64,000 nt of DNA from Butyrivibrio sp. (GCA_023664865.1 JAMPEU010000011.1:1-64000); one strand, 5' to 3'. Positions 1 through 9,934 are shown, numbered from the stretch's first letter. A program made the numbers and translations. The notes: generated by a model not told the origin, from the sequence alone.

Positions 1-139
1 CTCATATGTTTTTGTGAGTGGTCCTTGGAAAACGCCGGTCCTTGGTGAAAAAGCTGTTTTTTAGCTTTTGAACCTAGTACCGCTGCGATTTTCCACGGAG
101 CGGGAGCGTGCCACTCATGAAAACATATGAGTTCATGCC
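1..139 (+). repeat. R1 structured repeat, copy 1 (cut by window edge)
   Basis: Member of a five-copy family (others at 18751, 29282, 42171, 63493). It forms one long hairpin: outer arms pair CTCATATG with CATATGAG, then GAGTGGT-type arms, an inner TGGAAAA/TTTTCCA stem, and an apical arm containing GGTCCTTGGTGA opposite GAACCTAGTACC. The 3' side holds GCGGGAGCG, where other copies have GCGAGAGCG. About 8 bases of the left arm lie outside the window. It sits just past the 3' end of ilvD. No reading frame of note. Confidence 0.9.
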
Positions 140-177
140 CCAGATAACTATGAATAGTAACACCAAATGTCTTTTAC

Positions 178-1854
178 TTAATGTCTGCCCGGCACTTCCA
201 GAATCGCGCCGCGGTTTCCGCTGGTTACGAGTTCACGATATCTTGCCAGATATCCTGTCGTAACTTTCGGCTCTCTTGGCTGCCATTTTGCCTTTCTTGC
301 CGCCAGTTCTTCATCGGACACTTTTATATCCAGCTTCATTTCAGGGATATTGATGCTGATAATATCGCCTTCTTCCACGAGAGCAATCGGACCGCCGACT
401 GCCGCTTCGGGAGAAACATGCCCTATAGAAGCTCCGCGCGATGCGCCTGAGAAACGTCCGTCTGTAATAAGCGCTACGCTTGAACCAAGTCCCATTCCGG
501 CAATCGCCGAAGTGGGATTCAACATCTCACGCATACCGGGACCGCCTTTAGGTCCTTCATAACGTATTACAACTACGTCGCCGGCTTTAATTTTACCGCC
601 TTTTATCGCATCAATGGCGTCTTCTTCACATTCAAATACACGCGCCGGACCTTCATGCACCATCATTTCTTCCACTACCGCGGAACGCTTTACCACGCTG
701 CCGTCGGGCGCAAGGTTTCCTTTCAGTACGGCAAGACCGCCTGTTTTAGAATAAGGGTTGTCAAGCGTCCTGATTACCTGCGGATTTTTATTTACGGCGT
801 CCGCTATATTTTCTCCGACAGTCTTACCCGTGACCGTCATACAGCCTGTATTTATCAAACCTGCATCGGCAAGCTCTTTCATAACCGCATATACGCCGCC
901 CGCTTCGTTCAGGTCTTCCATATATGTAGGACCTGCCGGCGCCAGATGGCATAAGTTCGGAGTCTTCGCGCTGATTTCGTTGGCAAAAGAAATATCAAAG
1001 TCAAAATCTATTTCATGCGCAATCGCCGGTAAATGCAGCATGGAATTGGTTGAGCAGCCTAATGCCATATCCACTGTAAGCGCATTTAAAATAGCGTCTT
1101 TTGTCATAATGTCCCTGGGCTTTATATCTTTACGATACATTTCCATAACCGCCATACCTGCATGTTTGGCAAGTTTGATTCTTTCAGAATATACCGCCGG
1201 AATAGTGCCGTTTCCGCGCAGTCCCATGCCGAGCGCCTCTGTCAGACAGTTCATGGAGTTGGCGGTATACATGCCTGAACATGAACCGCAGGTAGGGCAG
1301 ACTTTTTCTTCAAATTCCCTCACTTCTTCCTCGCTCATCGTGCCTGCCGCATGTGAACCCACAGCCTCAAACATTGAAGAAAGGCTGCGTTTCTGTCCCT
1401 TAACATGTCCGGCAAGCATAGGACCGCCCGATACAAATACCGTAGGCACGTTAATTCTTGCCGCCGCCATCAAAAGCCCCGGTACGTTCTTATCGCAGTT
1501 AGGAACCATTACCAGCGCGTCAAACTGATGCGCTAACGCCATACTCTCGGTTGAATCCGCAATCAAGTCTCTTGTCACAAGGGAATATTTCATGCCGATA
1601 TGTCCCATTGCAATCCCGTCGCATACGGCAATCGCCGGAAATACCACGGGAACTCCGCCGGCTTCCGCTACGCCGAGTTTTACCGCGTTTACTATCTTAT
1701 CGAGATTCATATGCCCCGGTACGATTTCATTATATGAACTTACTATACCGACCATCGGCTTTTTCATTTCTTCTTCCGTAAAGCCGAGTGCGTTAAACAG
1801 ACTCCTGTGCGGTGCCTGCTGTATGCCTTCTTTTACATTATCGCTCTTCATCAT
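178..1854 (-). CDS. ilvD: dihydroxy-acid dehydratase
   Basis: A 558-residue iron-sulfur dehydratase that converts 2,3-dihydroxy-3-methylbutanoate or the 3-methylpentanoate analogue to the 2-oxo acid, the third step of valine/isoleucine synthesis. Family hallmarks are visible: the PNCDKNVPG motif (Cys about 120), [18 protein letters not shown] (Cys about 186-192, cluster region), and GRFSGASRG near the C-terminus. Full family length. The start follows an AGGAG ribosome site; two adjacent ATG codons are possible. It lies 116 bases downstream of leuB on the same strand, so the two form a branched-chain amino-acid unit. I see no T-box or leader peptide in the 116-base gap. Confidence 0.97.
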   Translation of the reverse strand: MMKSDNVKEGIQQAPHRSLFNALGFTEEEMKKPMVGIVSSYNEIVPGHMNLDKIVNAVKLGVAEAGGVPVVFPAIAVCDGIAMGHIGMKYSLVTRDLIADSTESMALAHQFDALVMVPNCDKNVPGLLMAAARINVPTVFVSGGPMLAGHVKGQKRSLSSMFEAVGSHAAGTMSEEEVREFEEKVCPTCGSCSGMYTANSMNCLTEALGMGLRGNGTIPAVYSERIKLAKHAGMAVMEMYRKDIKPRDIMTKDAILNALTVDMALGCSTNSMLHLPAIAHEIDFDFDISFANEISAKTPNLCHLAPAGPTYMEDLNEAGGVYAVMKELADAGLINTGCMTVTGKTVGENIADAVNKNPQVIRTLDNPYSKTGGLAVLKGNLAPDGSVVKRSAVVEEMMVHEGPARVFECEEDAIDAIKGGKIKAGDVVVIRYEGPKGGPGMREMLNPTSAIAGMGLGSSVALITDGRFSGASRGASIGHVSPEAAVGGPIALVEEGDIISINIPEMKLDIKVSDEELAARKAKWQPREPKVTTGYLARYRELVTSGNRGAILEVPGRH

Positions 1855-1970
1855 TCATATCTCCTTTATTTTAGTATTCATTTCCCCTATTTTCGTTTGC
1901 TCTGGCTTTATTATCTTGACATTAAGCAAGCGGTTATATTCAGCAGGGTTATTGACTAATTATTCATAAA

Positions 1971-3071
1971 TCAGATGCGTTCCACAATTAAATCGCCCAT
2001 CTGCTTACATCCAACCTGCTTAACCGCCGCACGCTCCTTCTCCTCTTTGGGCATGATATCTATTGTACGGAAACCTTCCTTAAGCGCCTTTTTAACCGCC
2101 GCCTCGATTGCGTCAGCCTCATTATCCAAATCAAACGAGTATCTTAACATCATCGCCGCGCTAAGAATAGTTGCTATCGGATTCGCTATATCTTTGCCCG
2201 CAATATCAGGCGCAGAACCGTGGCTTGGCTCATATAAACCAAATTTCGAGTCATTTAACGAAACTGACGCAAGCATACCTATTGAACCTGTAACCATACT
2301 TGCCTCATCTGAAAGAATATCTCCGAACATATTCTCAGTTAAGATGACATCGAACTGCGCAGGATCTTTGACAAGCTGCATTGCGCAGTTGTCCACAAGC
2401 ATATGTTCTAAAGTGACTTCCGGATAGTCCTTTGCGACCTCTTCCACTATCTTACGCCACAATCTGGAAGAATCCAGCACATTCGCCTTATCGACGCTTG
2501 TAACCTTTTTTCTTCTCTTCATAGCAATGTCAAATCCTTTAATCGCGATGCGCCTTATCTCATTTTCGTCATAGACAAGCGTATCTATCGCTTTTAACAC
2601 TCCGTTCTCTTCCACTGTTTTGCGCTCGCCAAAGTAAAGTCCTCCGGTAAGCTCTCTCATAATCAGCATATCAAATCCGGCTGCGGAAATTTCTTCTTTC
2701 AGCGGGCAGGCTCCTGCCAATTCTTCATAGAGAACCGCCGGTCTTAAGTTTGCAAATAAATTAAGCGCTTTTCTTATACCCAGCAATCCCGCTTCAGGTC
2801 TTAATTCAGGCGGAAGTTTATACCACGGCGAAGTAGTAGTATTACCTCCGATAGAACCCATAAGCACAGCGTCCGCACCTTTAGCGGTCTTAATTGTTTC
2901 CTCGGTAAGCGGCGCTCCATACGCATCAATCGAAGCTCCCCCCATAAGTACATCCGTATATTTCATGGTATGTCCGTATTTTAATGCCACGGCATCTAAT
3001 ACTTTTTTGGCTTCCGCCACTATTTCCGGTCCGATTCCGTCTCCGGGAATACATGTAATATTAAGTTCCAT
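1971..3071 (-). CDS. leuB: 3-isopropylmalate dehydrogenase
   Basis: A 366-residue NAD-dependent dehydrogenase of leucine synthesis that oxidatively decarboxylates 3-isopropylmalate. Visible family features are the N-terminal IPGDGIGPE, the substrate arginine region [15 protein letters not shown], the [11 protein letters not shown] segment, catalytic Lys/Asp stretches ([26 protein letters not shown]) and the cofactor motif [12 protein letters not shown]. Starts with ATG after a GGAAGAG ribosome site. It is followed by ilvD; leuA, leuC and leuD are not in the window, so the leucine genes are split in this genome. Confidence 0.97.
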   Translation of the reverse strand: MELNITCIPGDGIGPEIVAEAKKVLDAVALKYGHTMKYTDVLMGGASIDAYGAPLTEETIKTAKGADAVLMGSIGGNTTTSPWYKLPPELRPEAGLLGIRKALNLFANLRPAVLYEELAGACPLKEEISAAGFDMLIMRELTGGLYFGERKTVEENGVLKAIDTLVYDENEIRRIAIKGFDIAMKRRKKVTSVDKANVLDSSRLWRKIVEEVAKDYPEVTLEHMLVDNCAMQLVKDPAQFDVILTENMFGDILSDEASMVTGSIGMLASVSLNDSKFGLYEPSHGSAPDIAGKDIANPIATILSAAMMLRYSFDLDNEADAIEAAVKKALKEGFRTIDIMPKEEKERAAVKQVGCKQMGDLIVERI

Positions 3072-3141
3072 TATGTTCTCTTCCTTTCGGTAATCCTGAT
3101 ATTAAAGAAGATGCACCGAAATGCACCTTTTTTGTTTTTGT

Positions 3142-3474
3142 TTATTCAGCATCGGCTTTTTCAATCTGTGTAATTGCCGATTTCTGCATGGGGATACGGC
3201 AGTTTTTATTATTACCGAACTCTATAATAACGGTATCATCCGTTATGTCAATGATCGTTCCGTAAAAACCGCTGCTTGTCAAAACCGAATCGCCTACAGC
3301 CAACTCTGCAAGCATCGCCGCTATTCTTTTCTGCTCCTTCTTCTGTGGACGGAAAAGGATAAAATACATTACCGCAATCCACAGAACTATCGTTCCAATC
3401 ATTACAATTCCACTGCCTGCCGCTGCCTCAGGCGTCGCTGCCGCCGCATCTGTTGCTGCTAATAATATTCCCAT
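3142..3474 (-). CDS. yajC: preprotein translocase accessory subunit YajC
   Basis: A 110-residue protein with one N-terminal transmembrane segment (about residues 21-41, ending in the family signature ILFRPQKKEQK) and a small cytoplasmic domain with AVGDSVLTSSGFYGTI, all typical of YajC, which associates with SecDF at the translocon. The N-terminus before the membrane span is alanine-rich. It lies downstream of tgt on the same strand, the usual bacterial tgt-yajC order. secD and secF do not follow, which is a departure from the common gene order. Confidence 0.93.
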   Translation of the reverse strand: MGILLAATDAAAATPEAAAGSGIVMIGTIVLWIAVMYFILFRPQKKEQKRIAAMLAELAVGDSVLTSSGFYGTIIDITDDTVIIEFGNNKNCRIPMQKSAITQIEKADAE

Positions 3475-3573
3475 AATCAGTTATACTCCTTTACTATCAT
3501 ACATAGATGTATGAAAAATTTATTTTTACATTAATCTAAAGCTTACCATACTGCAAACAATAAAACAAGTATT

Positions 3574-4695
3574 TTATAACGCTTCCAGTTTCTTTTTCTT
3601 ATATTCTGCAAATGTTTCCGTATCAAGCGCCTGCCTGATTTCCGCCATCATCGTATTATAAAAATACAGATTATGCAGAACGCAGAACCTCATGCCTAAC
3701 ATTTCCCCTGCCTTAAGAAGATGCCTGATATATGCCCTTGAATATCCTTTAGAACATACCGGACAGCCGCATCCTTCTTCAATTGGACGCGCATCCAGCT
3801 CATACTTGGCATTGAAAAGATTAATCTTGCCGTGGTTAGTGTATAAATGCCCGTGCCTGCCGTTTCTTGACGGATATACACAGTCAAAGAAATCGACTCC
3901 CCTCTCTACCGCCTCAAGAATATTCGCCGGAGTCCCCACGCCCATAAGATAAACCGGCTTATTACACGGCAGATAAGGCGCTGTTTCTTCAATAATATGA
4001 TACATCTGTTCATGCGTCTCGCCTACGGCAAGACCGCCCAGCGCATAACCGTCTAAATCAAGTTCGGATATTCTTTTGGCATGTTCTATTCTAATATCAT
4101 CAAACACTGCTCCCTGATTGATGCCGAATAACATCTGATTAGGATTAATCGTATCTTCCAACGCGTTCAATCTGTCAAGCTCCTGCTTACACCGCTTAAG
4201 CCATCTGGTCGTGCGCTCCACGGAAGCTTCTACATAATCCCTCTGTGCCGTGCTTGGCGGACATTCATCGAAAGCCATCGCAATGGTTGAACCCAGATTA
4301 GACTGTATCTGCATACTTTCTTCCGGTCCCATGAAAATCTTTCTTCCATCCACATGAGAATTGAAATAGACGCCTTCTTCTTTGATTTTACGTAAGCTTG
4401 CCAATGAAAACACCTGAAAACCGCCTGAATCTGTCAGAATAGGCTTATCCCACAGCATAAATTTATGCAGACCGCCGAGTGACTTTATGACTTTATCCCC
4501 CGGTCTTACGTGTAAATGATAAGTATTAGACAGCTCTACCTGTGTACCTATCACATTAAGGTCCTGCGTAGAAACAGCCCCCTTGATTGCTGCCGCCGTT
4601 CCCACATTCATAAAAACAGGGGTTTGTATCGTTCCATGCACGGTTTCCAATTCTCCGCGCTTTGCCCTGCCTTCCTGCCTGATAATTCTAAACAT
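3574..4695 (-). CDS. tgt: queuine/preQ1 tRNA-guanine transglycosylase
   Basis: A 373-residue enzyme that swaps guanine-34 of GUN-anticodon tRNAs for the queuosine precursor preQ1. The general-base region LTDSGGFQVFSLA (about residue 90), the active-site stretch YALGGLAVGE, the nucleophile region DFFDCVYPSRNGRHG and the C-terminal zinc site CGCPVCSKGYSRAYIRHL with a downstream His are all present. Family-typical length. It begins 13 bases downstream of the vanY-like gene and is followed by yajC, so the three may share a transcript. Confidence 0.97.
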   Translation of the reverse strand: MFRIIRQEGRAKRGELETVHGTIQTPVFMNVGTAAAIKGAVSTQDLNVIGTQVELSNTYHLHVRPGDKVIKSLGGLHKFMLWDKPILTDSGGFQVFSLASLRKIKEEGVYFNSHVDGRKIFMGPEESMQIQSNLGSTIAMAFDECPPSTAQRDYVEASVERTTRWLKRCKQELDRLNALEDTINPNQMLFGINQGAVFDDIRIEHAKRISELDLDGYALGGLAVGETHEQMYHIIEETAPYLPCNKPVYLMGVGTPANILEAVERGVDFFDCVYPSRNGRHGHLYTNHGKINLFNAKYELDARPIEEGCGCPVCSKGYSRAYIRHLLKAGEMLGMRFCVLHNLYFYNTMMAEIRQALDTETFAEYKKKKLEAL

Positions 4696-4708
4696 TAACC
4701 TCTATCCC

Positions 4709-5806
4709 CTATAGATATTTATCCCAGAACTCTTCCAGACAAATATCTTCCTCTTTCATAACTGTCGCTGCATCTTTGCCTACATAGCGGAAATGCCACG
4801 GTTCAAATTTAATTCCTGTAATATATTCCTTTTCTTCCGGATATCTGAGTATAAATCCGTATTCACAGCTATGCTCCGCAAGCCACTTTCCCGCTTCTGT
4901 ATCGGCAAAGTCTGCTTCCAGCGGTTCACATGCGTCTGAAGTAATATCAAACGCCAAGCCAATCTGATGCTCACTGGTTCCCGGCACAGCATTTGTCCGT
5001 GAAGTAATCTTATAAGCCTCCATATAGGAATAACCCTGATTCATATACATTTTAATTTTATTATTAAACAGATATACCTGCCTGTCGTCACTCCTGTAAG
5101 GCGACTGAATCATAAGCGTAATGCCGTCCTCCTTCGCCGCCTGCATCATGGCTATTACATCCGGTATAACCCGCTTGTCGCATCTCATATTGCCTGTTAC
5201 GATACCCAGACTGAAACTGTAATCATCGGGGATGGGGTGCTGCGTATTCACCAATACCAGACGCCAATCGCTGCTGTCAAATACAAGTTCCTGTTCATCG
5301 ACTGCAGGCTCCTGCCCGTCAGATACATTTTCTTCTGAAGAAACTTCTTCGTTTCCGGCTATGCCGCCTTCTATTTCATAAGACTGACTTTCTTCCAAAA
5401 TATCATCAAGAGTATAAAAGTCTGTATCACCGCTATGCTCTATATCGCCAATCTCATCTAATTCTTCTTCTATTTCAGACAGCACGCTTTCATCCGGCGT
5501 TATCTCTTTCTCCACTGCCAGCTCTATATCCGAATCTTCCACAATCGCGTTGTAAGTCTCCTGAACATTGATAAATCCTGACTGCCCCGATAACACGGCA
5601 AAAGAAAAGCTGCAGCTTGACATAAAAAAGAATAGAGAAAAAGCTGCGCAAACATATCTTTTTGTATTTGTGGCAAAATGCCTGCATATATAATAAATGC
5701 TCAATATAACCGTCAGCGCAGCCAGACACGGCAGTCTCAACAGTTTGTGGCTTTTCATGATATTTGTAAATTTACGAATTACTTTTTCTTTAAAAGTTTT
5801 TTCCAT
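4709..5806 (-). CDS. membrane-anchored VanY-type D-alanyl-D-alanine carboxypeptidase
   Basis: A 365-residue protein with two hydrophobic N-terminal segments (about 23-43 and 50-72), a long acidic low-complexity linker rich in Glu, Asp and Ser (about 85-175), and a C-terminal peptidase M15B domain. The zinc-peptidase motifs are visible: SPYRSDDRQ, GTSEHQIGLAFDI (zinc His and Asp) and EPWHFRYVG (catalytic Glu region and zinc His). The family trims the terminal D-Ala of peptidoglycan stem peptides outside the cell. No van resistance genes lie beside it, so a housekeeping cell-wall role is more likely than glycopeptide resistance. Confidence 0.9.
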   Translation of the reverse strand: MEKTFKEKVIRKFTNIMKSHKLLRLPCLAALTVILSIYYICRHFATNTKRYVCAAFSLFFFMSSCSFSFAVLSGQSGFINVQETYNAIVEDSDIELAVEKEITPDESVLSEIEEELDEIGDIEHSGDTDFYTLDDILEESQSYEIEGGIAGNEEVSSEENVSDGQEPAVDEQELVFDSSDWRLVLVNTQHPIPDDYSFSLGIVTGNMRCDKRVIPDVIAMMQAAKEDGITLMIQSPYRSDDRQVYLFNNKIKMYMNQGYSYMEAYKITSRTNAVPGTSEHQIGLAFDITSDACEPLEADFADTEAGKWLAEHSCEYGFILRYPEEKEYITGIKFEPWHFRYVGKDAATVMKEEDICLEEFWDKYL

Positions 5807-5996
5807 TCTATTCGCGCACCGCTTTCAAATTATAAAACACCTACTTTATATAATATCACATAATTTTCATTTGTAAATCATTTTTATAAATTTATGTAAA
5901 TCTTTTTATGTAAATCACGAAAAATGCGGTAAATTTCATATCTTTTTTTATTGGGGAAAATGTGGTATGCTTGTTAGAGGAATTATTTGCTTTCAC

Positions 5997-6082
5997 GAGT
6001 TTAAGCAAAATGAACAAAAACGGGGCTCCAATGCCTGAAAAGCGGTAAGTCGCCCCTTATTTTGTTCATTTTGCTTAAACTC
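5997..6082 (+). repeat. R2 structured repeat, copy A
   Basis: An 86-base perfect hairpin between the divergently transcribed vanY-like gene and aroC. Arms of 23 bases run from GAGTTTAAGC inward to a GGGGC/GCCCC inner stem around the core CCAATGCCTGAAAAGCGGTA. The same core sits in a different, also perfect, outer stem at 35732-35817. The left flank TTTGCTTTCACGAGTTTA matches the 28-base unit repeated beside copy B. The rest of the 360-base gap (5807-6167) is A+T rich and presumably holds both promoters; I could not fix a convincing -35/-10 pair. Confidence 0.88.
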
Positions 6083-6167
6083 TGACTCTGACATAATTTC
6101 ATAATAAAGTAAATTTAAAGTAATTTTAAATTAAAGGAATTTATAATATACAGAAAGGAATTGGATT

Positions 6168-7268
6168 ATGGCAGGCTCATCTTACGGCAGAATTTTTCGC
6201 ATTACTACATGGGGGGAATCACACGGAAAGGCACTAGGCGTCATAATAGACGGCTGCCCGGCGGGACTTGCGCTCTGTGAAGAAGACATACAGGCTTTTC
6301 TCGACCGCCGCAAACCCGGCAGGACTAAGATATCCACCCCCAGAAAAGAAGATGATAAGGCGGAAATAATGTCCGGCGTTTTTGAAGGTAAGACAACGGG
6401 GACTCCGATTTCAATAATAGTGCATAATACTTCGCAGCGTTCGACTGATTACGGCGAGATTGCCGGTTACTACCGCCCCGGTCACGCCGACTATACTTTT
6501 GACGCAAAATACGGATTCAGGGACTACCGCGGCGGCGGACGTTCCTCCGGGCGTGAAACCATCGGGCGCGTGGCGGCAGGCGCAGTGGCGGCAAAATTAT
6601 TAGGAAGCCTCGGCATCACCGTTACGGCTTATACCCGCTCAATCGGTCCTGTAGAGATAGATTACGGCGCATTTGACAAACAAGCTATCCTCACCACCCC
6701 TACCTGTATGCCGGATTATGAAGCGTCGCAAAAAGCCGAAGCCTATCTTGCAGACTGCATGGAAAAGCATGATTCAGCGGGTGGAGTCATTGAATGTCTG
6801 ATAGAAGGCGTTCCCGCCGGAATCGGCGAGCCTGTTTTTGATAAATTAGACGCAGAACTTGCTAAAGCCGTCATGTCCATCGGCGCGGTAAAAGCCGTGG
6901 AAATCGGAGACGGCGTACAGGTTTCCAAATATAAAGGTTCTGAAAATAATGACACATTCATAATGAATGACGGCGAAGTAATGAAAGCAACCAACCATGC
7001 GGGCGGCATTTTAGGCGGAATAAGCGACGGCTCGCCGATTATTTTACGCGCCCATGTAAAACCTACGCCCTCTATCTTCCAAAAGCAGCAGACAGTAAAC
7101 AGGCAGGGCGAAGACATTGAAATAGCCATTAAGGGCAGGCATGATCCCGTCGTCGTTCCACGTGCCGTCGTGGTCGTGGAGTCAATGGCGGCAGTCGCCA
7201 TTTTAGACGCTATGCTTGTGAATATGGGGGCGAAGGTGGATAATCTTAAAAAGGTGTATGGTAAATGA
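6168..7268 (+). CDS. aroC: chorismate synthase
   Basis: A 366-residue FMN-dependent enzyme that makes chorismate from 5-enolpyruvylshikimate 3-phosphate, the last shared step of aromatic synthesis. Family signatures are clear: GESHGKALGVIIDG near the N-terminus, the GHADYTFDAKYGFRDYRGGGRSSGRET block, and the C-terminal KGRHDPVVVPRAVVVVESM region. ATG start after an AGAAAGGAA ribosome site. It is isolated: other shikimate genes are not adjacent and both neighbours lie on the opposite strand. Confidence 0.98.
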   Translation: MAGSSYGRIFRITTWGESHGKALGVIIDGCPAGLALCEEDIQAFLDRRKPGRTKISTPRKEDDKAEIMSGVFEGKTTGTPISIIVHNTSQRSTDYGEIAGYYRPGHADYTFDAKYGFRDYRGGGRSSGRETIGRVAAGAVAAKLLGSLGITVTAYTRSIGPVEIDYGAFDKQAILTTPTCMPDYEASQKAEAYLADCMEKHDSAGGVIECLIEGVPAGIGEPVFDKLDAELAKAVMSIGAVKAVEIGDGVQVSKYKGSENNDTFIMNDGEVMKATNHAGGILGGISDGSPIILRAHVKPTPSIFQKQQTVNRQGEDIEIAIKGRHDPVVVPRAVVVVESMAAVAILDAMLVNMGAKVDNLKKVYGK

Positions 7269-7284
7269 TGGTACTGGCTTGGAA

Positions 7285-7319
7285 AATCCCCTTCATTTTA
7301 AATAGAAATGAGAGGGATT
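7285..7319. terminator. bidirectional hairpin terminator between aroC and lipoprotein gene
   Basis: AATCCCCTTCATTT pairs with AAATGAGAGGGATT around a 7-base loop, with one small internal mismatch. T-rich stretches lie on both sides. It can serve aroC (plus) and the convergent lipoprotein gene (minus). Confidence 0.7.
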
Positions 7320-7350
7320 GTTGCTTTTATTTCAACAAAATGAAATTCTT

Positions 7351-8466
7351 TTAATTTGCATATACTTCGGCTGCAAAAATCCTGCTGCCTAATTCATAAT
7401 ATTCATCAGAAGATATTTCCGTTCCATTTAATGTATATTTCATTTCAGACTCTGGATTATCTGCATCAACAAGCTCCTCACCGAAATTCATTTCTAAAAC
7501 TAAGTTATCCGCCCCTTCAAATTTTTCCATATGATATGCTTTATATCCTACATTCATACAGTTACTGTACATAATCCATATATCTCCCTTATATACAGTA
7601 TAAGAAAGTGTAGCGCCGGTGCCCTCTCCCCGTGCAAATTCATATACCTTATTATCGCGCGCATCAAGGTATATTCCTCCATACGGACCACAAATAATCA
7701 GTTCATTTTCGCCGTCATTGTCAAGGTCGGTTTTCTCTCCAACAGAATAGGAATCCCATTCCCCTGAATCCATATTTAAGTCAGTGATATAAAATGTCTG
7801 CGTCGGATCTGCAGGGTTTACTGCGTTTATCTGTCCATTGATAAATGAATCTAATAGCTCGTCCGCGGTCATTTCCGTGGTTGTATTCACACTCTCCCGC
7901 GTATTGCTGCCAAACATCTCCATATCCGGCGTGTCGGATATTCTATCATACTTAAAACTGTTATGCCCTTCAAAGTATGTCCAGCCCGGATCAAAAGTTA
8001 CAGTCGCCACGTCTCCTTCCAAAGTTATCATGCCCGTCTGCACATTCCCATCCGGTGCTGTACAGGTAAACTTAATCCCGTCATCCGTAAGCGTCCCTAT
8101 TCCGTCGTCAATAGAAGCCAGCCTGAAAATACCGATATAAATCTGATACGTTCCGTCCGCGTTTTTCCATATTTCCAGATTCGGCTCCGGAATATCACGG
8201 TCATTGTACTCTCCCACATAATTGTCTGCCAGTGTCTTCGTACTGTTTCCGCTGCTTTCCGTATCTGCATGCGGCTGCGTTGTATCCTCTTCTATTCTTT
8301 CGCTCTCCTCCCCGCCCGTCTGGTTGCTTTTGGCAGAATCCGGCACTTCAATCGGCTCCCAGCCCACATAGTCAATCCCATCATCAATAGCGCCGTCACT
8401 GCTCCCACATGCCGACAGCATAAGCGCCATAAGACACAACAACCCAAACTCTAATAATTTCTTCAT
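7351..8466 (-). CDS. lipoprotein with one YVGEY/SDTP repeat domain
   Basis: A 371-residue predicted lipoprotein; the N-terminus is a short lipoprotein signal ending in the lipobox LSAC (Cys about 20). After a Ser/Glu-rich linker comes a roughly 110-residue domain (about 85-195) running from YVGEY through an LEI..GTYQIYI core to ISDTPDMEMF. That domain is also present, in tandem, in the lipoprotein encoded just upstream. The C-terminal 170 residues look like a separate globular part with a DLDNDGENELIICG stretch resembling an integrin/FG-GAP-type calcium loop. Family and function unknown. Only 43 bases separate it from the upstream lipoprotein, suggesting co-transcription. Confidence 0.85.
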   Translation of the reverse strand: MKKLLEFGLLCLMALMLSACGSSDGAIDDGIDYVGWEPIEVPDSAKSNQTGGEESERIEEDTTQPHADTESSGNSTKTLADNYVGEYNDRDIPEPNLEIWKNADGTYQIYIGIFRLASIDDGIGTLTDDGIKFTCTAPDGNVQTGMITLEGDVATVTFDPGWTYFEGHNSFKYDRISDTPDMEMFGSNTRESVNTTTEMTADELLDSFINGQINAVNPADPTQTFYITDLNMDSGEWDSYSVGEKTDLDNDGENELIICGPYGGIYLDARDNKVYEFARGEGTGATLSYTVYKGDIWIMYSNCMNVGYKAYHMEKFEGADNLVLEMNFGEELVDADNPESEMKYTLNGTEISSDEYYELGSRIFAAEVYAN

Positions 8467-8509
8467 TTCAACTTACATTCCTTTCCTCTATAATCCCAGC
8501 AGTTGATTG

Positions 8510-9757
8510 TCATTCTTCATTTTTTATAGCATGATATAAAACTTCACCTTCCTCATCTGCCGTTTTTGCGTAATACACATTTATTCCATCTGTACCATAC
8601 TCCAAAATATAATAGCTAAAAATAACTGTGTCGTCAGAAAATACCTGCTCAGGATACTTTATATATATCCTATTATTTTCTATAATGTCTATGTTAGATG
8701 AATTGGCTAAAAAACGATAAGAAGATTCTGATTCATAATCGGAAATATCATATCCATAAGCTGTTTTATTAATAATTAACTTACCGGTTCCATAATCTGA
8801 CGAATAATCATATTCCCCAATTAAATATTCCAGTCCGTTAAGTTGTTCCTCAATATTTGGGCTGTCGGATATCTTATGAAACAAATAGGTTGTTACGTTA
8901 GATTTCTCAAAATAACCAATCTGTTCAAACTTAACAACCGCAAGGTCATTGTCAAGAGTTATACTGCCGCTTACGCCGCCGCGCTGGTCTGATGTAAAAG
9001 ACATTTTTTCTTCCGACAGACTGCCAATACACGCATCGTATCCTATTTCACGGAAAATGCTAATCTGTATAAGATAAGAACCATTATCATTAAGCCTGAT
9101 TTCAAGGCTTGGATCATCGTTGGAATCGCAGTATTCTCCTACGAAAGAACTATAGTCGGGGCGTACATAAGGACAATTTTCCATGCGGGGAGTATCAGAT
9201 GTTTTATGGTATTGATAGGAGCTTTCCGTAGTGGCTGTCTGATACCAACCGGAAGTAAATGTCACTGTGGCGGAATCACCATCAAAAGAGATACTTCCTT
9301 CTACATTTTTGTCTGCACCCCATTCAGATGTGGAAAAAAGGATTTTATTTTCTGACTGATAACCTGTGCATTCATATAACTTGGTTAGAAACGGAATTTT
9401 AATCTGTATCCTATTAGCATCATCTTCATTTCTTTGAATCTCCAGACAGTCATAATTAGGATCGCTTATAGTATTACCGGTATACTCTCCTTCATAAATT
9501 TCCGAAATCTGTGCTGTTTCCGTCTGAGGCTCCGTTTCCGCTATTTCCTCTGCGGCTGCGGATTGCTCTGGTTCGTCCATTTCAGTTGGGGACATCTGTC
9601 GTATATCAGAAACGCTTTCTTTGGGCAGATTAATATCGCTGTCGGTATCCTCAATTTTAGTAGGGATAACATCTGTATATCCTGTATCCTTATTTGTAGA
9701 ACAGCCAGATAACAGAACAAGGCATATCAAACCCGGCAAAAAGATTTTTTTCATCAT
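8510..9757 (-). CDS. lipoprotein with tandem YVGEY/SDTP repeat domains
   Basis: A predicted lipoprotein of 415 residues. The start at 9757 is chosen because GGGGAG stands 6 bases ahead of ATG ATG and the signal peptide with lipobox LLSGC follows directly; the frame is open 22 codons further upstream without a better site. Two copies of a domain of about 100 residues follow: one ends in KTSDTPRMEN, the next starts FVGEYCDSNDDPSLEI and ends in KISDSPNIEE. A third, more divergent segment starts LIGEYDYSS. The same domain occurs once in the next gene. Function unknown; likely a surface protein controlled by the neighbouring LytTR system. Confidence 0.87.
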   Translation of the reverse strand: MMKKIFLPGLICLVLLSGCSTNKDTGYTDVIPTKIEDTDSDINLPKESVSDIRQMSPTEMDEPEQSAAAEEIAETEPQTETAQISEIYEGEYTGNTISDPNYDCLEIQRNEDDANRIQIKIPFLTKLYECTGYQSENKILFSTSEWGADKNVEGSISFDGDSATVTFTSGWYQTATTESSYQYHKTSDTPRMENCPYVRPDYSSFVGEYCDSNDDPSLEIRLNDNGSYLIQISIFREIGYDACIGSLSEEKMSFTSDQRGGVSGSITLDNDLAVVKFEQIGYFEKSNVTTYLFHKISDSPNIEEQLNGLEYLIGEYDYSSDYGTGKLIINKTAYGYDISDYESESSYRFLANSSNIDIIENNRIYIKYPEQVFSDDTVIFSYYILEYGTDGINVYYAKTADEEGEVLYHAIKNEE

Positions 9758-9830
9758 AACAATCTCCCCTATGATATAAATTTTTATTGCTTTTCTTATA
9801 TCATAACAAAGGAAATAATACAATACTATC

Positions 9831-9863
9831 TACGCAAACGACATAATTTTTGCGTAAACGACA
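9831..9863 (-). promoter_or_regulatory. candidate LytTR-type direct-repeat operator
   Basis: On the minus strand, TGTCGTTTACGCA and TGTCGTTTGCGTA occur as direct repeats with a 20-base period (11 of 13 identical). They lie a few bases upstream of the expected -35 region of the 9757 lipoprotein gene, whose likely -10 is TATGAT near 9795-9805 with no good -35. Paired direct repeats about two helical turns apart are the usual target of LytTR regulators, and a LytTR gene is immediately upstream. The match to any named consensus is loose. Confidence 0.55.
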
Positions 9864-9934
9864 CTCGCGGCAATCGTCAAATGTACAAACCAGCCCCTGA
9901 TTGATTTAGATATTTGGCTCGTTGCTTATGGGAA

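Noticed and set aside
758-1528. A 256-codon open frame antisense to ilvD
   Set aside because: It mirrors the third-position bias of ilvD, has no ribosome site and no recognisable domain; a shadow frame.
1855-1970. T-box or leader peptide controlling ilvD
   Set aside because: No T-box sequence, no run of Leu/Val/Ile codons and no terminator hairpin in the leuB-ilvD gap.
4709-5806. Glycopeptide-resistance locus (vanY here, vanZ at 45278, VanRS-like at 30794-34241)
   Set aside because: The genes are scattered over 40 kb and no vanH, vanA/B-type ligase or vanX is present; ordinary family members are more likely.
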